Shown: positions 1 through 9,659 of the stretch, piece by piece | How the letters are laid out: each line of letters opens with the position of its first letter | How positions within the stretch are numbered: position 1 is the first letter of the stretch | Assembly: GCA_016490735.1 (NCBI GenBank) | Contig: JAEMWC010000358.1 | Coordinates: 402,501 to 466,500, forward strand | Reading direction: 5' to 3' | From: Pachyseris speciosa | Taxonomy: Eukaryota > Cnidaria > Anthozoa > Scleractinia > Pachyseridae | Length of the DNA: 64,000 bases | Program-made: the position numbers and the translations under genes | Notes under the pieces: generated by a model | The model's input: the letters and a program-made list of their open reading frames with translations, nothing else | The model's database searches: none | What the model was told of the DNA's origin: nothing

Positions 1-620
1 GATGAAGATGACTGAGGCTCGACTTCTGCATCTCTTCCCCATTGAAAGCCACTGTCAGCCCCAACTAAGCTTCCGTGGCGAGTCCGGACCCTTCACACTC
101 TTTTTCATGCCAAGTCGACTACCAATAAGCCTTTTCCTCCAGATATAACCAACAACCCCCATCCTCCGTCTCCCACGTCTACCTTCCCCGTACAGAGATC
201 ACCCGAGTCGCCAATCCCTGCTGCCTCAGAGCCTAGACCTCAGTGCACCCTTAGACTCCTGAAGTACCTACAATGCTACATTTTGGACTACTTGCCCCTG
301 GCTTCCCGGAATTTGTAAGCTGTTTGGCAATCTCCTACTTTACATGGATGGGGCTGTTGATATTTCTAGGACACTTGTTCGTTTACTCGACTCGTAACAC
401 ATAAGTTAGGTTAAGTTAGCTTTTGTTTGTCCGTAAAAAAAAAACAACAACAACAACAACAACAAGAAAAAGAGGTTGCGCCAGCGGGCGTTGTTACGCA
501 AGCATGCACCTTATGCTTGGTGTGTTTTCCTCGTGCTCGACCGCCATATTTTATTGTAACCGAAGTTGTTGTTGCTATTAAACGGTAAGTGATTGTTTTT
601 AACGGGTCGTCCTTTCTTCA
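1..620 (+). mobile_element. Possible 3' end of an LTR retrotransposon
   Basis: A reading frame rich in Pro, Ser and Thr runs to a stop near position 309 and ends in a Leu-Lys-Tyr-Leu-Gln-Cys-Tyr segment like the C-termini of Gypsy-type pol proteins. After it comes AT-rich DNA with an A-rich/CAA-repeat stretch (437-465) and a segment ending in CA near 620, which could be an LTR. No second LTR lies in the window, so the boundary is uncertain. The element would extend off the left edge. Confidence 0.35.
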
Positions 621-720
621 TTACTGGCGCATGCCGCTTCTATGAAGACCTATCTTCATTCAAATAGACTTGAAAAAAGTCCAACTTCAAAGCTGATTAT
701 CGTGGTGGACCGATGTGAAT

Positions 721-878
721 GACATTGTTTTGGAAATTGTGATTAATACCAGGGAATTCGTTCCAACACGGGCTTGCAGAGTTAAAATTTTCGAAGTCGA
801 TTCATTGGAATTCGCATTCCATACCAAAGAAGAAAGGTCAACTTTAAAGTTCAAAACCGTGGCGGATAAAGCTGGAAA
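721..878 (+). CDS. Candidate internal exon (fragment), function unknown
   Basis: An open frame beginning at 721 (Asp-Ile-Val-Leu...) ends in a strong donor, AAA|GTAAGT, at 878/879 in phase 2. No clean acceptor is visible and the frame is interrupted just upstream (stop at 718-720), so this may be a decayed exon. It resembles the exon candidate at 8248-8583 in ending in phase 2 at a GTAAGTA donor and in containing Ile-Phe-Glu/Asp-Val/Leu. The family was not recognised. It lies upstream of the receptor-tail exons and could belong to the same gene. Confidence 0.28.
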
Positions 879-1325
879 GTAAGTAATGTATGTGTCAAGA
901 ACGGCAGTTGATGTCAAGGAACAGGATTCGATTGATACCAGTAGAAAAGTCACAGTCATAGAGAGGCATGTCAAAAAATCTAATTTTCTTCACTCAAGTC
1001 TCTCTATTTATTGTCGACATATTTTTAGCGTGATTTTTTCTAAGTGTCGCTTCGAACCGCGCACGCGTGTCCCTCATTCTTTGCCATGATAATTGCTGCT
1101 GCAGTCATTCGATAAACAAAGCTAAAGCGAAACGTGCCTACAATAATTACCGTTTGAACGTAAGGTGTGCCTTCCTTCACTCCACGTAATGTTTTATAAT
1201 GAACTATTTATTCATTTACAAATTCATCGATAAGGTATCTCAGAGACACTGATTAAAATTACTAGACATCGTATTTTTAAACATATGCAGCACTGAATGT
1301 TTTCCAGGCTTCCTTTTTCCTTTAG

Positions 1326-1382
1326 ACCCACGTGATGAACTATCTACCGAGCCTTGGACAACAAGAGCATCAGAAATAACAG
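1326..1382 (+). CDS. Linker (stalk) exon of SRCR-type receptor, copy A
   Basis: This 57-bp exon is bounded by TTTAG and a GT donor and is phase 1 on both sides. It encodes about 19 residues: Pro-Arg-Asp-Glu-Leu-Ser, then a Thr/Ser-rich end finishing in Ile-Thr. The exon at 1713-1769 has the same length, phase and opening motif, and a shorter relative sits at 62876-62917 inside the SRCR array. The composition suits an extracellular stalk between the last domain and the membrane. This is an inferred exon with no transcript evidence. Confidence 0.5.
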
Positions 1383-1712
1383 GTCAATAATTAGTGTTTG
1401 ATCTAAATCACTGTTTACAATAACACATATACAGCCATCAATGAACCATTCTGTGGTACTAACATTTAAATGAGAACTTGGTTGTTTATGGTTTGCTCAG
1501 CTGTAAACATATTTTTTTTATGATCTAAATTGTCAATACAAATCATTATCACCCATTTACCCCTTTATATAGGCCACATGACAATGTTTAACTCCTTAAA
1601 TAATAATTTTACAAATATCGAAACTGACCACTTTTCAGTATAAGACACTATTTTTTTAAAGCACTTAAAGCGCTAAAAGTGTGGGTTTCAGCAATGGATA
1701 TTTTGATTTTAG

Positions 1713-1769
1713 ATCCTCGTGATGAACTATCTTCCAATCCTCAGAGAACAACGTCATCAGGAATAACAG
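1713..1769 (+). CDS. Linker (stalk) exon of SRCR-type receptor, copy B
   Basis: This is a second 57-bp phase 1-1 exon (GATTTTAG acceptor, AACAG|GTAAC donor) and a diverged duplicate of 1326-1382. It encodes Asp-Pro-Arg-Asp-Glu-Leu-Ser-Ser followed by a Thr/Ser stretch ending Gly-Ile-Thr. Its final G plus the first two bases of the 4183 exon make a Val codon, so it joins in frame to the transmembrane segment. The order linker, linker, transmembrane is typical of the membrane-proximal end of a type I receptor. Confidence 0.52.
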
Positions 1770-1852
1770 GTAACTGTTTCCACATGCATATATATTTAAT
1801 TTATATATATAGATTTTGTCAATTTAGCAAGCGTGACTACCAAAGTGAAACC

Positions 1853-2128
1853 TGAAATGAAGAAATGATCCTCGCAGTTTTTAACGCTATTAATGCAATT
1901 GCGTAAACCCTGGAAAAAAAAAAACAATTCAGGACTTCAACGGGGTTTGAACCCATGACCTCGCGATACCGGTGCGATGCTCTAACCAATTGAGCTATGA
2001 AGGCACTGACGTTGGGAGCAGGTCAATTATGGGTTCATATGTTCCCGTGAAAGAAATGAGTGTAAATGGGTCCTTTACGCAATTGCATAGATTGAGTTCA
2101 CAACTGCGAGGATCACTTCTTCATTTCA
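1853..2128. mobile_element. Foldback MITE with internal tRNA-like segment
   Basis: Terminal inverted repeats of about 55 bp (1853-1908 and 2076-2128) are roughly 80 percent identical, both carrying GATCCTCGCAGT and ATGCAATTGCGTAAA. Between them lies a tRNA-like sequence on the minus strand. The arrangement suggests a tRNA-derived SINE captured by, or landed inside, a MITE. It sits in the intron between the linker and transmembrane exons. Confidence 0.6.
1938..2008 (-). repeat. tRNA-derived sequence (SINE head)
   Basis: Read on the minus strand there is an A box (TAGCTCAATTGGTTAGAGCA) and a B box (GGGTTCAAACCCC) with near-complete acceptor, D and T stems. The anticodon loop lacks the usual U33, and the acceptor stem has a mismatch. 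It lies inside the inverted repeats of the MITE at 1853-2128. I read it as a SINE-type pseudo-tRNA rather than a working tRNA gene. Confidence 0.55.
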
Positions 2129-2164
2129 ATTCATTTCCGCAGTTCATATATGATTTATTTCATA

Positions 2165-3825
2165 TAACATATGGATTTAGCCAAGCCTAAAAGCGGAGCT
2201 CCACGATAATTATTATTTTTTTACTGGTATGGAGCAACTTAGCATGGCTTTCCTTGCGCCAATAATTTATGTTTAGAGCAGTCAACAGGAATTGACTGCG
2301 GCTCAAAAACCTCAAAACATTACAATAAAACAATACACGACGCGCGTGTTTGTTCGAAAACAAATTTAACAATCAAAACACGATTAAACATTTTCAAAAT
2401 CGTGTTTGAACGTTTAGCCACCATACCACCCCAACCAACAAAACGTGCACAGCTGGTAAAAAGCAATCAAATGAACCACCTAAAGTCAAAATTTCAGCGA
2501 TAATACGCAAAAAATCGTTCTGTGGACTCACTCTGTCTAGTGTTTGGTCAAACATTGTTTGTGCGTTTAGCGACCCAACGTTATGTTTGACAACTGACGA
2601 TATTGGATGAAAATGTGTAATCGTTCAGCCGGGGCTTAAATCCTATATTTTACAAAGACTCATTGCGATTACGTGTTAATAAGATAAGGGCAAAAGTTTC
2701 TTAACGCTGTTGAGGCACCGAGGTCGAAAAACAGCCATTCAAGCGGAGTAAAAACGCTCGTTCGCTTGCAAAGAAAACAACGTAAGCTTAACAAAGCAAA
2801 CAAACAATTCAACTACTTCTTTGTGTCCAAAACGAATAGAGATGACTGTTATTTAAATCCAGTCGAGAGAAAAATACAAGTTTGATTCCTGAACAAAAGT
2901 AACAAGGATTAAACCAAATGTTATATATGCTTCAATTTATTTAATTTACCCGGCTCACTGTCCTGTGTTGTAGAGGTTTCTACCACTTGAAAATACGCAA
3001 GCTTCAGTAAAGTAAAAACAAGCATCCGCAAAAATAGCAAATGGTTTGTCCAAAGAAAGGGCTTCTTCCACAGAGTTTGAGCTACTAGTTCCTCCCATTA
3101 ATGCCGGTGAACTGTTAGGTGACCTTTCTTGGTGAGATGCAAGATGCCGCGGTAAAGTGAAAGCCGTTGATGCGTTGAATTATTTTGTTTTCAACCACAC
3201 AATCGATCCAAGTTTGAAGCTCTTCCTGAGAAAAATCTTTCGCTGTTCCATTTATCACTTGAAAATTTACCTTCCGGAGTATTTTTTGACAAGTTCTTGA
3301 TTTTTATGCCCTTTTACGTGAATTAAAAGACAAACTTCGATCGAAGAAGATGAAGTTTTGCTCAGAATGAAGAAACCAACTGAATATGAAATTACGAGCC
3401 TCAGAAAACGCGCGAAAAATTAAGCCTCGTATTGGTTTGGGTGTCCCACACCTGGCTTGAGCCTGCGATCCAATCGAAAACAAGTACCTGGTCAGCGGTC
3501 AACTTAAAAAACAGCTGACCTTGATGAGGTCTTAATTTGAGCCCGCAATATGGTCACGTCACACTGGTCAGCGGATATCTTGTTTTGACAGATGTCAATT
3601 GGCTATAAGGTGGATGTCCAGTATCAAAGACGTACTCTGTAAACTAGTTGCTCAGCTGGGCCAGGTGGAGTATGGCCGCCATGTTGGATTATTATGATTA
3701 TTATTAGGATATTATTAACTATTGGGCAACTCCGTCGTCATCGTCGTCGTGCGTACGCGCCCTCGAGCAATACCGCTATCCATGATTACCATGAGAAAAG
3801 CAGTTGATGAGTTTCTATAGGTATG
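2165..3825 (-). mobile_element. Unclassified 1.6-1.9 kb repeat, copy 1 (minus)
   Basis: This is the reverse complement of the repeats at 25673-27604 and 27605-29542. The left side carries AAGCCTAAAAGCGGAGCTCC; the right side carries the GCGCGTACG / GAC-repeat / AATAATATCCTAATAA segment and the end next to GCACCATAC. Inside are repeated GTTTG / CAAAC motifs separated by GGTGGCTAAACG, which look like subterminal repeats. No transposase frame is visible, so it is probably non-autonomous. This copy is shorter than the other two. Confidence 0.65.
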
Positions 3826-4182
3826 GTGCACAGTGAAACCTTTTGAACAGAGCTATTTCGCCCTGTTTTTATAAATGCACTAAATGCATTCAGCTCCTGC
3901 ATTTTACAGAAGATTTCCGAGTTAGTTATTGTTATTTGTATTGTTATTTGTTGTTGTTGTTAGTTTAGAGCGTACCATATTAAGAGTGAATGATCATAAG
4001 TTACACAAGAATGATTGATATTGTTCTCCGTGTCACTAAATGTTTAGGACCATTCTGTCTCTCTTCTAGGTAAGAGTACCAGTGTATGCATCGTAGTTTT
4101 TGTTATACTTTACTCGTAAATTTTCTTGTGCTCTTTCCTTCCTTGTCACGCAGGAGAAACTTATTTTTTCTTCTCTTTTCAG

Positions 4183-4527
4183 TGATCATTTTGGGCGTTC
4201 TTTTTTCTATCTCAATAACCGCCATTTGTTTCCTAATATGGAAGCAGCGGCGATACTCACAAAGAGTATCAAGAGGGCAAAAGGCAAGGCAAGAGGCAGA
4301 GACTCCATTGTCTGGGCCTCGGAGGCCCAGACAATGGAGAATGTGACGTCACCATTGCTACCGCTAGAGAAACAGAGCATTCGTATTTCGAACTTCGTTG
4401 TCGAGCTTCACAAGATCCAGTTACCACAGAACGCCATTACCAAGAATTGAAGCATACCAATGAATCTGCTGAATATGAAAACACGAGCGAGGGAAAACAT
4501 CACGGGGTTTATGAGGAGGTTAAGAGG
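4183..4527 (+). CDS. Transmembrane plus tyrosine-rich cytoplasmic tail exon of a receptor
   Basis: The exon starts after TTCTCTTTTCAG in phase 1 and first encodes a 17-18 residue hydrophobic helix (Val-Ile-Ile-Leu-Gly-Val-Leu-Phe...) ending in Trp-Lys-Gln-Arg-Arg, a stop-transfer signal. In a frame shifted by one base, the rest encodes a tail with YFEL, YQEL, YENT and YEEV, ending at AGG|GTACGA in phase 0. Both frames are open across 4230-4280, so a single-base indel (real or an assembly error) explains the shift. A 15-bp-arm palindrome lies at 4305-4337. The tyrosine motifs suggest SH2-dependent signalling, but none fits the strict ITIM consensus. Confidence 0.55.
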
Positions 4528-4800
4528 GTACGATTGTTTTCATGATTTTTGTTAAGTATTTTTCTTCTCGAACATTGATATTATGCATACCATTAACTGT
4601 ATTTCCAAGCACTTTAGTTATTGAACGTATTTCAGGAAGGAAATAACTTGATATGCTCCATCTAGAATATTGAAAAAAAATTGTAGAACTATTGATAAAA
4701 CACGCTTTCTTAAGTTAACCTCAGAATCGAAAGAACCGTAACTAAAACAACTGAAGTGCGAATCTTTTAACCTCCACCTTAAACGTGGACGATTCTTAGT

Positions 4801-4802
4801 AT

Positions 4803-4852
<50 letters not shown>
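4801..4852. repeat. (AAT)n microsatellite
   Basis: About 16 uninterrupted AAT/ATA triplets lie in the intron between the receptor tail exon and its last exon. Confidence 0.95.
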
Positions 4853-4853
<1 letters not shown>

Positions 4854-5168
4854 TCTATTGGTAAGCATTTATAAAAAAATAAATAATAAATTACCACCAT
4901 AGCCGTCCCTGCTGAATCATTTTTTTGTCATGAGGGATATTTTGTTGGAATTCTATTATTCTTGGTTGTTTTTATTGGTAGAGAAATTCTTCTTCTCGTG
5001 TTTGTGGAGTATCGGATGTTACAGCCACTTTTACTCGCCTCGCTGGCTATTCTTTGCTCAGAAATCCAATGCAAGCTCGTGGTGAATCAAAAAGACGTTA
5101 ACGTCAAAATATATGTGAAAATACAAGCAAAGCCTCAAAGGATTTTATCATTTCCTTTTTTTTGTCAG

Positions 5169-5213
5169 GCATCCTGTAACGCCTACAAGGAGGTTTCTCC
5201 TCGAACAGCGTAG
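5169..5213 (+). CDS. Last coding exon of the receptor tail
   Basis: After a pyrimidine-rich tract and TTTGTCAG the exon reads in phase 0 Ala-Ser-Cys-Asn-Ala-Tyr-Lys-Glu-Val-Ser-Pro-Arg-Thr-Ala and stops at 5211-5213. The phase matches the donor at 4528. It adds one more Tyr-x-x-hydrophobic motif (YKEV) that mirrors YEEV at the end of the previous exon. A second frame is also open here for about 60 residues, but it does not match the phase. Confidence 0.45.
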   Translation, partial: ASCNAYKEVSPRTA

Positions 5214-5431
5214 CCGGAACGAGAGGCTGCATACACCTCAACTCGACCAACTCGGAACGACAGGAAATGACAGAACGGAAGACGACAGAAAATACGTGAC
5301 CTGCTCTAGGGAATGTAAAGTAATCGAAAGAAAAATTAAAATATGTTCGTTTGAGAGAACATTATGAGCCACATGTGATTATCTTACAGTATTTGTATTT
5401 CCTCGTAAATGGAAGAGAATAGTTTTTTTTT

Positions 5432-6480
5432 AACCTGAGCAAAACTGAATATATGGTTTATGGATCATACCAAAGAATTAAGCGGAGGGATAGCATAAAC
5501 TTATCCTTCAATGGATCTCCCTTGACGGAACTATCTTGGCGTCGTGATTGATCAGCACTTGAGCTTTAACAACCATATTGAGCACGTAGTAAACAAGGTC
5601 TCAAGGAACTTAGGCGTTTTTAGGCGTTTGAGAATTTCTCTTACTATGGCTGCAGCTGAACGCATCTACAAGACAGTGGTCGTACCGATTTTTGACTATT
5701 GTGATGTCTCATGGCATGGGTGTGGAAAAAACTCTGGTACCCTTGAGAGTTTGCAGCATCGAGCTGCGAAGTTAATTTTTCCAAACTCTGGTTTACATAC
5801 TAAAGAGCTGATCGCTGCTTTGGGTCTTGTACCATTAACTAATAGGCGAAGACTTCACATTGTCTCGTTACCTAGAAAATGCCTTGACGGTCTAGTATCA
5901 CCTTATCTGAATAACTATTTTAATCTAAATACTTCTGTACACACTGTTGCGACTAGACGCTGTACATAATGATATTCATATTCCGAAAATTAACCTAGAA
6001 GTCGTTAAGAGATCTTTTTATTTTACCGGAGCAACGGAATTTAATAGCCTCCCCCCGTCAAATCAAGACAAAGGAATCCCCCAGCGAAGTTTTAAGACTC
6101 TCCAAATACTTTTTTCTATTACCATAGTCGTATATATTTTGCTTTTTTTAGAGTTTTAGATTATCGATTCTTAACTTTTTACTCCTTTTTGTATTTTTAT
6201 AGCCATTTTTATATGCATTTTAATTACAGGACCTCCTTTAGTTGATATTAGTGTTTGTTACACTGACAGGGTTATCCTGTTTAAGTATTATTCTTCTAGA
6301 TCTTATTATTATCATATCAAATTATACCTAAGTCCTAGTCTTAGTTTTCGTCAATATAATTAAATACGTTTGCATAAATCGAATAAGTTTCCGAAATGAA
6401 GGAAATTATCTAGTGAGATCAAATTACTTAGTATGGGTCCGCCGTGTTTGTGCCCTCCGAAGGGCATAAATAAAACGTGG
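5432..6480 (+). mobile_element. LINE 3' end (CR1/L2-like), 5'-truncated
   Basis: Three frames in series match the C-terminal part of a non-LTR reverse transcriptase: Asn-Leu-Ser-Lys-Thr-Glu (5432), then Tyr-Leu-Gly-Val-Val-Ile-Asp-Gln-His-Leu-Ser-Phe (5537 on), then the closing Phe-x-x-x-Gly-Ala-x-x-Phe-Asn-Ser-Leu-Pro segment (6010-6060). Frameshifts near 5530 and 5960 break it. The 3' region ends with GCCCTCCGAAGGGCATAAATAAA, typical of this LINE class. It is a dead copy. Confidence 0.75.
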
Positions 6481-8217
6481 CCACCGTTAAACTTGGTAAA
6501 AGAAGTATGTCAGATCATGTAATCAGCCGTTCTTAATTTCTCCTCAGAATTGTTCGCATAGCTCTTTTAAATTACCAAGAGGTCTGGACAGCAGGAAGGT
6601 CACAATGCGTTTAAGATATAACGTGACGATTTTAAATTTTACGATCATGTTTCGACAGAAACTAATACCTTCTCAGTGCAAATGTTACAGGAAATCCAAA
6701 TCAAAAATTAAAAAGTGATGTGAACATACCGGTTTTATAACATTTTGAACATTGTTGATCTTCCAGCTGCGACTAGTTTGATCTTGTTGTTGTTGTTGTT
6801 GCATGTGAAGCAAAGCAATATATCCCATCAAATTTTCCTTGAAGATTTGCCTTACAAGTGTGAAGAAACATTTTAAAGAACAGTTCTGAACTAGTACTGT
6901 TTACGTCTACGGTTTATAGTTTTGATGGCATCACATGCAAACCATCAACTAGTATCCTCTGATCGACACTGGAACTAATTGTTTTTGCTTTATTTTTATT
7001 TTTTGGTTTCATACAGTATCTGGTAGTTGTAGCTTGCATACGATACTTAAGCTAGTGAATCCTTGACATACAAATATTTTTACTGTTTCACTGCAAGAGC
7101 TGCATCTACACACAAATACTTTACACTACATTACGCAAACACTGTCGCGGATGGGCTTTCAAATTGCAAAAGAAGCATGACAGCAGAGTAACACGGTCGC
7201 ATATATGTGGTTTGATTATATTTAGTGATTCAAATCAACAAAGACCGATTCGCGCTGCACTTGTACGGGAGATGTGCCTTTTATTTTGTGGTTGGGGCAA
7301 TACATGTATTTTCGTTGCACGTGCGCGTCTTTTTTTGGCACTAGTGTCTCAACACTTTGCAACCAAGTGGAGATCCCGTTCAGCGCTTTGAATACTAAGG
7401 TGTAGTACACAGCATGCAAACTCATCGCATAAATTTGCAAATAACTTGTCTTGATTTTTGTTAAACAGACAGTATATAATGAATTACATTTTGCATACTA
7501 GAAGAGTGTTGTTGTATTACTGAATGGTCCAACAACTTTATAGTCGAGACGAGTTAAATGGCCCTTAACCCTCAGACGAACACCTAAACCCAAACCCCAG
7601 CATGGCACAAGGAGGGAGGGTGAACAACCCATTACCATCCTTGGGATTTCTGCGGCGTTACAGCATTCTTATCTGTTTTCATCATTAAGAGGTAGTCCAT
7701 CGCAGTCTTGTACAAAATGCCAATAACGCGGGCATTATATGTTGTCACGCTATTGTATCACTGTCATAGTAGATTAGCCAATTTTTTTTATTTTTCCAGA
7801 TTTCGAGAAATCATCTCAATAGAAACTAACTTCCTGAACTTCATAGAGAATTTCGCTAAACTTAACAAGTAAAATAATCAAATCTCATTTTTCCCGAAGT
7901 ACCTACCAAACCACCGCAGCGGCAATGCCACCGTCACTGCAATAGCAACGTTGCGTCTCATGTGAGAAAACATTACTCATCAGTTGATGTGTCCAAGAAA
8001 ACACGATACACGATTGAGCGTCATGAACGATATTTCAGTTTGCGTTAAAGTGCTTCTAAAACAAAAACTTTTGGATAATTTTCGTTTTCCTCCTTTATAA
8101 ACTTAAATTGACTCAAAATGTTTATGGTAATAACGGCGGCCATAAATTAGAGCGCTACATGCTTATTTAGCCTGAAAATAACCGGACAAAACCCAGTAAA
8201 AATCCGTCCACCATTAC
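6481..8217. other. No gene recognised
   Basis: This is AT-rich DNA with a short (TTG)n run near 6786. A possible small exon after TTTTTCCAG at 7800 (about 23 codons, Phe-Arg-Glu-Ile-Ile...) cannot be linked to anything. No domain or transposon signature was seen. Confidence 0.5.
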
Positions 8218-8247
8218 TCAGTTCCCAAGGCCGTAGCCCACAAGCGA

Positions 8248-8583
8248 ATTGAATGCGATCTTATGTGTGGTCTCCGGTCGTGATGTCATACACTCTACGA
8301 CTATTGAACAATTTGCAGAGAAACGTAAGCGTACGAAGAAAGCTTGTGAAAAACGCGACGGAGGCATTTTAGCGGACACAACTTCTTCATTTTCTCTCCA
8401 GCATACAAAAGTAGCCACGTTTGTTTTGATCGATGAGTGTCCAACGTCACGAACTGTTACGGGAAAGTCGATCCGCATCTCGGCGCCTTGCGCGGGCATT
8501 TTCGATTTGAGTAAAGGCGCCCACCCAAAACCGAAATTGACGATTGAAACAACGGACTTCCCTTTGCAGTTTCGACTTTCACA
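8248..8583 (+). CDS. Candidate exon, function unknown
   Basis: A 112-codon plus-strand frame ends exactly at a strong donor, TCACA|GTAAGTAAGT, in phase 2. It is basic in the first half and contains the phrase Phe-Val-Leu-Ile-Asp-Glu-Cys-Pro. The opposite strand is also open for 152 codons, so strand choice rests on the donor and on the weak likeness to 721-878 (same phase, same donor, Ile-Phe-Asp-Leu versus Ile-Phe-Glu-Val). No known family was recognised. Confidence 0.3.
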
Positions 8584-8669
8584 GTAAGTAAGTACAGTGT
8601 GTTTCGAATTAAACAGAAAACAGAGAAATGATATTTTTTGATCACAGCATGCAACACTAAAAGAGTGAG

Positions 8670-8953
8670 TTGGCATTCAACCTCCCATCTTCCTCACCAC
8701 TCCATTGTACTCATCCATCCATTGCTTATATACAAGCGGGTGAAATGAGAGTAACGAAGCTTTTGCTGGCAATAATCATCGTATTTACTTGTTGTTGGTG
8801 GCCTATTCTCATTATTGAGAGTAGGGAGCTCGAGGAACTGGACGCCTTTTGTACATGACACGGTATACTGATCTAGCTGGTTACAGCAGCTCTATAAATC
8901 CCATAATATATAGTATATTTAACCATCAGCATGGTCAAGATACTGGTGTGTAA
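8670..8953 (+). pseudogene. Class A GPCR fragment (TM6-TM7), frameshifted
   Basis: The first frame gives a basic stretch then TM6 with the CWxP motif (Phe-Thr-Cys-Cys-Trp-Trp-Pro, about 8788-8808) and a short third extracellular loop ending in a stop at 8856-8858. A shifted frame from 8855 continues with TM7 and its NPxxY motif (Ser-Ile-Asn-Pro-Ile-Ile-Tyr, 8900-8920) to a stop at 8951. Together these are the last two helices of a rhodopsin-type receptor. TM1-TM5 were not found, so this is a truncated pseudogene. Confidence 0.72.
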
Positions 8954-9640
8954 GCGAAAGACAAGAGCAAGCATTCATTTGGTAAAAGCCATTGATAATG
9001 ATAAACGATGACGATGCAATGATATCAATGTGAGTATTATTTACAATTAAGGTAAAACAATTAAAGCACGGGCTAGATTGTTTAGGGGAGGGAGGGGTAG
9101 GGGAAGCAAACAATGTAGAAATGTTGACATAAACAAACAAACAATCAACCAATAAATAAAGTTTGAACCTCTCTATCTCCGCTCGAAATATGTGGCCGAA
9201 TTATCTTTTCTGACAGCCTGCGAACTAAATCCAGCTGCCCACTGATTTTAATTTAAAAAGCAAAGTTCAACATTACACAGAAATTTATCTAAAACGCTTC
9301 CCTGGAAAACAATCAACGTGACAATATTTTTGATTGCTTGACCAAGAACATTCACTTCTCTAGGTATGCATATCGCTTTAAACCAGTCTGCACGGATTAC
9401 AGTTATTTGTTTGGCGGCCTTTAAGCCTTAACCTTTTTTTAAGTATGGGTGTTTAAGGTTACCATAAACCTTTAGGGATCAAATTTGTCAAAATTTGAGT
9501 TTTAGGCTCATTGGTTAGAAGAATAAATAATGCAGCAACTGGCAAAAGAATATTTGAAAAATGAGTAAACGAAGGCGAGAAACGCTAAAAAAAAAAAAAA
9601 GGATTTTCGGGAGAAGTTAATAAATATCTGAAGGTGTCGA
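8954..9640. other. No gene recognised
   Basis: AT-rich spacer between the GPCR remnant and the LINE 5' part. There is an A-run at 9588-9600. No coding or repeat structure could be supported. Confidence 0.5.
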
Positions 9641-9659
9641 AATCCCGTACATTTTCGCG

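Noticed and set aside
1938..2008. Functional tRNA gene
   Set aside because: The anticodon loop lacks U33, the acceptor stem has a mismatch, and the sequence lies within MITE arms.
4440..4527. Canonical ITIM or ITAM motifs in the receptor tail
   Set aside because: The position two before each Tyr is not I/V/L/S, and spacing between Tyr motifs does not fit ITAM; only Tyr-x-x-hydrophobic can be claimed.
8218..8676. 152-codon minus-strand frame
   Set aside because: It overlaps the plus-strand candidate exon that ends at a strong donor; no splice signals or family resemblance support the minus strand.
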